From assembly GCA_020027965.1 (NCBI GenBank), contig JAHRHE010000015.1:1-54052 (forward strand): a stretch of DNA of 54,052 nt, in the 5' to 3' direction. Source of the DNA: Nitrospirota bacterium. Lineage in GTDB: Bacteria; Nitrospirota; Nitrospiria; Nitrospirales; Nitrospiraceae. Below, in pieces: positions 49,766 to 54,052 of the stretch (positions within the stretch are counted from its first letter, which is position 1; every line of letters begins with the position of its first letter). Below the pieces are notes generated by a model. The model did no database searches. It had not been told where the DNA came from and worked only from the letters and a program-made list of their open reading frames with translations. The translations under genes and the position numbers were made by a program.

Positions 49766-51772
49766 GTGACTGATTACCGCGCGCTCAGCGACCTATTGAT
49801 GATCTTCACGGTGTCGATCACGGTCGTGTTCGTGTTCCACCAACTACGGCTCCCCTCCATCGCCGGGTTTCTGGCCGCGGGCGCACTGATCGGGCCGTAT
49901 GGGCTGAACCTGGTCTCAGACCTGAACCAGGTTCGCGTGATGGCCGAGATCGGCGTTGTGCTGTTGTTGTTCACAATCGGCGTCGAGTTCTCGCTGGCGC
50001 ATGTGGCGGCATCCCTTCGACTGCTGCTCGTCGGCGGCTCGCTTCAAGTGGCCAGCGTTCTGCTGCTGGTGATGGGCGGAGGCGTCGCCGCCGGGCTCTC
50101 CACCCGTCAGGCGATCTTCTGGGGCTGTCTGTTATCGCTGAGCAGCACCGCGATCGTGTTGAAGGCTCTGGCGGACCGAGGGGAGAGCGATTCCCTGCAT
50201 GGGCGAGCCACGATCGGCATTTTGATCTTCCAGGACCTGGCTGTGGTTCCGATGATGCTGCTCACACCCGTCCTTGCCAGCGAGGTCGGCGAGACAGTCG
50301 GGACCGTGTTGCTCACGCTGGGGAAGTCCGTGGCGTTGGTCGGAATGATCGTCTTGGCGGCCTGGTTTCTGGTGCCTCGGCTGCTGCAACATATCGTGCG
50401 GAGCCGGAGCCGGGAGCTATTTGTGCTGACCATCATCGTGCTCTGTCTCGGCATCGCCTGGCTCACGTCGCTCACCGGGCTCTCACTGGCGTTGGGCGCC
50501 TTCATCGCCGGCCTGGTCATCTCGGAGTCTGAGTACAGTCACCAGGCGATGGCCGAAGTGTTGCCATTCCGGGACAGCTTCAACAGTCTCTTCTTCGTCT
50601 CGATCGGCATGTTGATGAATGTGCGAGTCCTGGTGGCTCATCCGGTGCTTGTGGTAGCGCTGGTCGGTGCAGTCCTGGTCGGAAAATTCATCTGTGGCGC
50701 GGTCCCCGTGCTCGCCGTTGGCTATCCTCCGCGGTCGGCGGTGCTGGGCGGGATCGCGTTGGCCCAGGTGGGGGAGTTCGCTTTTATTCTCGCCCAGGAA
50801 GGCCAAAAGGCCGGACTGCTTGCCGGCGAGCCCTATCAACTCTTTCTGGCGGTCTCCGTGTTGACGATGATGGTGACACCGTTCCTGATGCAGGGTGCGC
50901 CGAAACTCGCCAGACGCGTGGAAGCCATCCAGCGATTGCACCGCTGGTTCCCGGGCCAGACGACCGCCCACGTGGCCAGCGTGGGCGGTCGCCAGCTCAA
51001 GATCAAGGATCATGTCATCGTCGTCGGGTATGGCCTGAACGGCCGCAACCTGGCTCGGGTGCTGGAGGAGACGGAGATCCCCTACGTGGTCTTGGATCTG
51101 AACGGGGACAAGGTGCAGCAGGAGTCCCGGTGCGGTCTTCCGATCTACTATGGGGATGCGACCAATCCGAGGGTGCTCCACCACATGCGGATTGAGGACG
51201 CCCGGGTGCTGGTGGTCGCCGTTTCGGATCCCTTCTCGGCCCGACGCACGGTCCAGATCGCCAGAAGCGCGAATCCCCAGCTCCACATCATCGTCCGGAC
51301 CCGATACCTCAAGGAGCTGGAAGAGCTGCAACAATTGGGAGCCGATGAGGTTGTGCCCGAAGAATTCGAGACCTCGATTGAGATTTTCGCCTTGGTGCTC
51401 CGCACCTACAAGATACCCCAGGATCTGATCATCCAGAAAGCGGAGCAAATCCGGCGGGAAGGCTACGCGCTGCTACGACGCAGCGAGCTCCCTGAACTGG
51501 CTCACCATCTCCGAGGCGGGACCCTGACCGATGTCGAAGTCGAAACCTACCGGATTGAGGCAGACTCGCCCGCACTCGGGAAAACTCTGGGGCAGGTCTC
51601 TATCCGACCTCGCACTGGCACGTCGGTCATTGCCCTGACCCGTGGCGGGATGACAGAATCCAACCCGTCTGAAGAGGTCCGATTGGAGGAGAACGATGTC
51701 TTGGTTCTGCTGGGGACCCGAGAGCAGATCAGGCGAGCCGTGGCACTGCTGGCAGACACGAAGACTTCGTAA
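49766..51772 (+). CDS. CPA2 family cation:proton antiporter with TrkA domains (KefB-like)
   Basis: A 668-residue protein. About 12 transmembrane helices (1-385) include FTIGVEFSLAHV, the SLSSTAIVLKALADRGE loop, GRATIGILIFQDLAVVP and LALGAFIAGLVISESEY. A TrkA-N domain (about 412-530, DHVIVVGYGLNGRNLARVL, YGDATNPRVLHHM) and a C-terminal TrkA-C domain (about 575-665) follow. It is typical of K+ or Na+/H+ exchange linked to redox or nucleotide sensing. It could be KefB/C-type efflux; no glutathione-binding ancillary protein gene is nearby. GGAGAG precedes the GTG. Confidence 0.95.
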   Translation: MTDYRALSDLLMIFTVSITVVFVFHQLRLPSIAGFLAAGALIGPYGLNLVSDLNQVRVMAEIGVVLLLFTIGVEFSLAHVAASLRLLLVGGSLQVASVLLLVMGGGVAAGLSTRQAIFWGCLLSLSSTAIVLKALADRGESDSLHGRATIGILIFQDLAVVPMMLLTPVLASEVGETVGTVLLTLGKSVALVGMIVLAAWFLVPRLLQHIVRSRSRELFVLTIIVLCLGIAWLTSLTGLSLALGAFIAGLVISESEYSHQAMAEVLPFRDSFNSLFFVSIGMLMNVRVLVAHPVLVVALVGAVLVGKFICGAVPVLAVGYPPRSAVLGGIALAQVGEFAFILAQEGQKAGLLAGEPYQLFLAVSVLTMMVTPFLMQGAPKLARRVEAIQRLHRWFPGQTTAHVASVGGRQLKIKDHVIVVGYGLNGRNLARVLEETEIPYVVLDLNGDKVQQESRCGLPIYYGDATNPRVLHHMRIEDARVLVVAVSDPFSARRTVQIARSANPQLHIIVRTRYLKELEELQQLGADEVVPEEFETSIEIFALVLRTYKIPQDLIIQKAEQIRREGYALLRRSELPELAHHLRGGTLTDVEVETYRIEADSPALGKTLGQVSIRPRTGTSVIALTRGGMTESNPSEEVRLEENDVLVLLGTREQIRRAVALLADTKTS

Positions 51773-51780
51773 GCCCCGCT

Positions 51781-52458
51781 TCAGGGCTTCTTCCCGGTCA
51801 TGAGCTCATAGGCTTCCAGAAGAGAAGCGACCTCAACCACGGTCATGTCCCTCTGGCTGGCTTGCTGGTGGAGATCCCATTCCTCCGTCCGCGCCTGGCC
51901 TTTCGGCACCAGCATCGTGTGCATCCGCGCCATTGCTGCACCCTCCAGCTTAGTCGGCAGCAAACCCACTTCGCCGATCTGACCGTCCGGCGTGACGACC
52001 CCCGTCAGCACCATGCCGGAGCGCAATGTGTCTCCCCGCCAGGCGGCCATGATCCCGACCGCGACCATGCTGCTGGCGCTCGACCCCTCTGTGAACCTCG
52101 TGTAGGTGCTGTGCTTGATCGTCAGCGTCCAGCTCCGCGGGTCTTGGCCCAGGGCGCGCGCCGCGGCGGCCACGGCGCGATGGACCCCCTCTTTCCATTC
52201 GGCGTCGACCGTCGATCCTGCAGCCCGCTCACTGAAGAGCACCGACGGGCCGTGGTGCTGCGGGTCTGGATCGAGCTGGATGGTGATGTAGCTCACCCCT
52301 CCGCTCGACGTCCCGTGGTTGAAGCTCACGGTCAGCGCGGGGACGGTGGCGAACCGGTGGGGTTCCGCGGAGAGCGCTGGTGTGGCGCTGAGCGCCAAGA
52401 GGCCGCCCAAGAGGGGCGCCCATGCGAACGATGTGATAAGGACGAAGGGTCGTCTCAC
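51781..52458 (-). CDS. exported stand-alone Lon-type (S16) protease domain
   Basis: A 225-residue protein with GTG start and a signal peptide (LLALSATPALSAEP). The remainder aligns by pattern with the Lon catalytic domain alone. VTPDGQIGEVGLLPTKLEGA carries the catalytic Lys170 (equivalent of the GGxxxK motif), and EGSSASSMVAV carries the Ser127 nucleophile (GxSA). HSTYTRFTEGSSAS and GMVLTGVVTPDG are strongly Lon-like. There is no AAA+ domain and no N-domain. It probably acts on periplasmic or secreted proteins without ATP. It is convergent with the antiporter (8 bp). Confidence 0.85.
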   Translation of the reverse strand: MRRPFVLITSFAWAPLLGGLLALSATPALSAEPHRFATVPALTVSFNHGTSSGGVSYITIQLDPDPQHHGPSVLFSERAAGSTVDAEWKEGVHRAVAAAARALGQDPRSWTLTIKHSTYTRFTEGSSASSMVAVGIMAAWRGDTLRSGMVLTGVVTPDGQIGEVGLLPTKLEGAAMARMHTMLVPKGQARTEEWDLHQQASQRDMTVVEVASLLEAYELMTGKKP

Positions 52459-52574
52459 GATTATTACCCTCGGAATTTAGCATAGCAGATGCTGCGTATT
52501 GCGCAAGCGGCGGCCAGGACACCAGCGTGCGTCTGGCCATCATTTCCACAGCTTCGGAGGATCCCCCTGCTGCC

Positions 52575-52604
52575 TTGACAACCCCGAGAGGCGCAGACTA
52601 TAGT
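52575..52604 (+). promoter_or_regulatory. sigma70-type promoter of the DsrE2-TusA operon
   Basis: TTGACA (52575-52580), 18-bp spacer and TATAGT (52599-52604). The start site is predicted about 75 bp before the ATG at 52688. Confidence 0.75.
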
Positions 52605-52687
52605 CAAATTCACTTCTTCGGCGCTCATTCTCCAGCATGCCGGTTCCGGAACGAAGCGATCCGAACGGGACCTCGAGAGGTGATACT

Positions 52688-53218
52688 ATGAACAGCACGA
52701 AACTCGAACCCGCCACTGCGTTGGCAGAGCTGCAGGAACAGAAGCCTGATCGAGTGACCATCGTAGTCTTGAGCGGGGATATGGACCGGGTGATGGCGGC
52801 CTTCATCATCGCCTCCGGAGCGGCGGCGATGGGCATGCCGGTCACGATGTTCTTTACGTTTTGGGGGCTCAACGCCATCCGGCGCGACGGGGTCTCGGGT
52901 GGAGCCAAGGATTGGCTGCGCAGGATGTTCGGGTGGCTCAACAAGGGGGGCGCGGACTCGTTGCCGCTCTCGCGATTCCACTTCTGGGGGCTGGGGACCC
53001 GAATGATGAAGCGAGTCATGCAACAGCATCGGATGCCCGGCATCCCGGAGCTCAGGGAGACCGCTCATGAGCTGGGGGTGCGGTTTATCGCCTGCACGAC
53101 CACCCTGGGGCTCATGGGAATCTCGAAAGACACTTTGATTGATGATGTCGATCAGTTGGCAGGGGTGACGACCTACTTGGCTGAGGCCAAGGAGGGCAGC
53201 GTCAACCTGTTCATATAA
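52688..53218 (+). CDS. DsrE2-like DsrE/DsrF family protein
   Basis: A 176-residue DsrE/F/H-fold protein with TIVVLSGDMDRVMAAFIIAS, then GAAAMGMPVTMFFTFWGLNA and the conserved Cys in IACTTTLGLMGI. It belongs to the DsrE2 group of membrane-associated sulfur carriers that work with TusA and rhodaneses in persulfide transfer. The ATG at 52688 has GAGAGG upstream and is preferred over an earlier in-frame ATG without a ribosome site. TusA follows 14 bp later, forming a two-gene operon with its own promoter and terminator. Confidence 0.92.
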   Translation: MNSTKLEPATALAELQEQKPDRVTIVVLSGDMDRVMAAFIIASGAAAMGMPVTMFFTFWGLNAIRRDGVSGGAKDWLRRMFGWLNKGGADSLPLSRFHFWGLGTRMMKRVMQQHRMPGIPELRETAHELGVRFIACTTTLGLMGISKDTLIDDVDQLAGVTTYLAEAKEGSVNLFI

Positions 53219-53232
53219 CTGAGGCACGAAGC

Positions 53233-53481
53233 ATGATCCAATCCGATGTGAAGCTGGATACCCTCGGCTACTTCTGCCCCATGCCGATCATCATGACGTC
53301 CAAGAAAATCAAAGAGCTGATCCCCGGGCAGGTGCTGGAGGTGCTCTCTGACGATGAGGGGATCAAGAAGGACATGCCGGCCTGGTGCCAAACAACCGGT
53401 CATGAGATGGTCGGCCTGGAAGAAGAGGCGAGCGACGCTCGGAGGATCTACAGAGCCTTCGTGAAGAAAACCAAACAATAG
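53233..53481 (+). CDS. tusA: TusA-family sulfurtransferase
   Basis: An 82-residue TusA/SirA-like protein with the active-site Cys in DTLGYFCPMPIIMTSKKIKE and VLEVLSDDEGIKKDMPAWC. It accepts sulfane sulfur as a persulfide and passes it on. In tRNA thiolation TusA partners with TusBCD; with DsrE2 it serves sulfur trafficking or sensing, which fits the preceding gene better. It is followed 18 bp after the stop by a strong terminator. Confidence 0.93.
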   Translation: MIQSDVKLDTLGYFCPMPIIMTSKKIKELIPGQVLEVLSDDEGIKKDMPAWCQTTGHEMVGLEEEASDARRIYRAFVKKTKQ

Positions 53482-53499
53482 GCGCGCGCTGACTCTGAG

Positions 53500-53538
53500 G
53501 AGCCGGGGAGGCCACCAGCCTCCCCGGCTCTTTTTTTT
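53500..53538 (+). terminator. intrinsic terminator of the DsrE2-TusA operon
   Basis: A perfect 13-bp stem (53500-53512 and 53518-53530, GAGCCGGGGAGGC arms) with a CACCA loop, followed by eight Ts (53531-53538). Confidence 0.95.
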
Positions 53539-53833
53539 CACAGTTTTCTCCGGGGTTGTTCACACATTGTTGAGACCCTATCCACAACATATTGACTCGA
53601 TTTCGTAACAAGCCCCTGTATGTTGTATTTTTTCTTGACTTAATGGAGCCCCTTTGTTATGAGTCACCGTAGGCTGTTCCCAGGCCATTCTGACCGTGTC
53701 TTCAGAGGTGTGTCGCTTGCAGAATGGGAACCCCTCCCACACCTGTCCTTCTGTTGAGCCCAACCCTGCTCTTGATGTTGTCCCCGTACAGTCTTCAGCC
53801 AGCAATAGTTCAGACAACCGAGGAGGTCACCTC
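53539..53833 (+). promoter_or_regulatory. promoter-containing spacer before the terminal gene
   Basis: An AT-richer spacer of about 295 bp. It contains TTGACT (53635-53640), 17-bp spacer and TATGAG (53658-53663), giving a predicted leader of about 165 nt before the ATG at 53834. The leader begins near 53670 and has no recognised riboswitch. Confidence 0.5.
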
Positions 53834-54052
53834 ATGGGTACCGGTCGTCTCGTCTTCGATGAGGCAGTGGCCCAGATCGCCAGAACGGCAGTGGCCGGGG
53901 TGGACGACTCGCGGATGGAACGGATCGTTGACGCGGGCACTGGGCATCAGGACGGATTCCTGGTGGAATCGTTCCTGGAGCGGGTGGTGGTTTTTGCCGC
54001 GCAGCGGGGGACGCTCTCCTTGTCCGATGTCAGCGACGCACGACGCGTGATG
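53834..54052 (+). CDS. unidentified protein, N-terminal fragment
   Basis: From ATG 53834, preceded by CGAGGAGGTCACCTC (a near-ideal Shine-Dalgarno), the frame stays open for 73 codons to the window end. It gives MGTGRLVFDEAVAQIARTAV and later RMERIVDAGTGHQDGFLVES, VVVFAAQRGTLSLSDVSDAR. The segment is acidic and helical and has no domain I recognise. It is partial because the gene continues past the window. Confidence 0.65.
   Translation, partial: MGTGRLVFDEAVAQIARTAVAGVDDSRMERIVDAGTGHQDGFLVESFLERVVVFAAQRGTLSLSDVSDARRVM

Noticed and set aside
53724-54050. Plus-strand frame starting at 53724
   Set aside because: It lacks a ribosome site. A different frame starting at 53834 has a near-ideal Shine-Dalgarno and is the better gene.

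Overview
The window is GC-rich, densely coded DNA from a diderm (outer-membrane-bearing) bacterium. It carries many lipobox lipoproteins, an MCE-type PqiABC lipid transport system, an MlaA/VacJ lipoprotein, and several beta-barrel or periplasmic proteins. The mix of caspase-like lipoproteins, DUF3015 proteins, DsrE2-TusA, SUMF1-fold proteins, CckA-like hybrid kinases and tdh-kbl would fit Nitrospirota (Nitrospira-like), but this is inference; no rRNA or other phylogenetic marker is present. No rRNA, tRNA, CRISPR array, complete insertion sequence or prophage was seen.

Left part (1-9.6 kb). The minus strand carries the N-terminus of a DUF3604 protein, a DUF4410 lipoprotein, and then a chain read leftward from about 7.3 kb: two half-size PqiA proteins, PqiB and PqiC, a membrane-anchored parvulin and a HupE/UreJ-like membrane protein. 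Most of these overlap by 4-8 bases. Divergently on the plus strand are an M48 metalloprotease lipoprotein and a small lipoprotein gene broken by a 14-bp tandem duplication.

Middle-left (9.6-20.6 kb). Here lie a patatin-like lipoprotein, two consecutive hybrid histidine kinases of related design, and a 1157-residue TPR/proline-rich transmembrane protein with an internal 31-residue repeat. A short possible DUF3106-like remnant is followed by a small exported protein on the minus strand, whose leader has a good promoter and a terminator-like hairpin.

Middle (20.8-32.5 kb). A Tat-exported amidohydrolase is followed by a nested inverted-repeat region, then a run of DUF3592, AIM24-like, M48 peptidase, phosphoesterase, PEGA lipoprotein, LPP20/DUF4384 lipoprotein, caspase-like lipoprotein and beta-barrel genes. 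Next is a TRL-like lipoprotein with a strong promoter and terminator, and an array of three DUF3015 genes. Two of these share a nearly identical block and the third is a pseudogene.

Right part (32.6-54 kb). This holds a DUF4105 (Lnb-like) protein, an alpha/beta hydrolase with heptamer repeats at its 5' end, mlaA, the threonine-degradation pair tdh-kbl, a Rieske oxygenase, and two SUMF1-fold proteins flanking a hemD-like gene. A promoter-led operon follows: VOC protein, metallo-beta-lactamase-fold protein, UDP-GlcNAc 4-epimerase and asparagine synthetase. Then come a HAD hydrolase, a CPA2 cation/proton antiporter, a secreted stand-alone Lon-type protease domain, and a DsrE2-TusA operon with a clear promoter and terminator. 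The window ends inside a new gene.

Functional themes are envelope lipid homeostasis (PqiABC, MlaA, patatin), envelope proteolysis (two M48 proteases, the caspase-like protein, the Lon domain, the parvulin), signal transduction, surface polysaccharide-type sugar chemistry, and sulfur-carrier chemistry.
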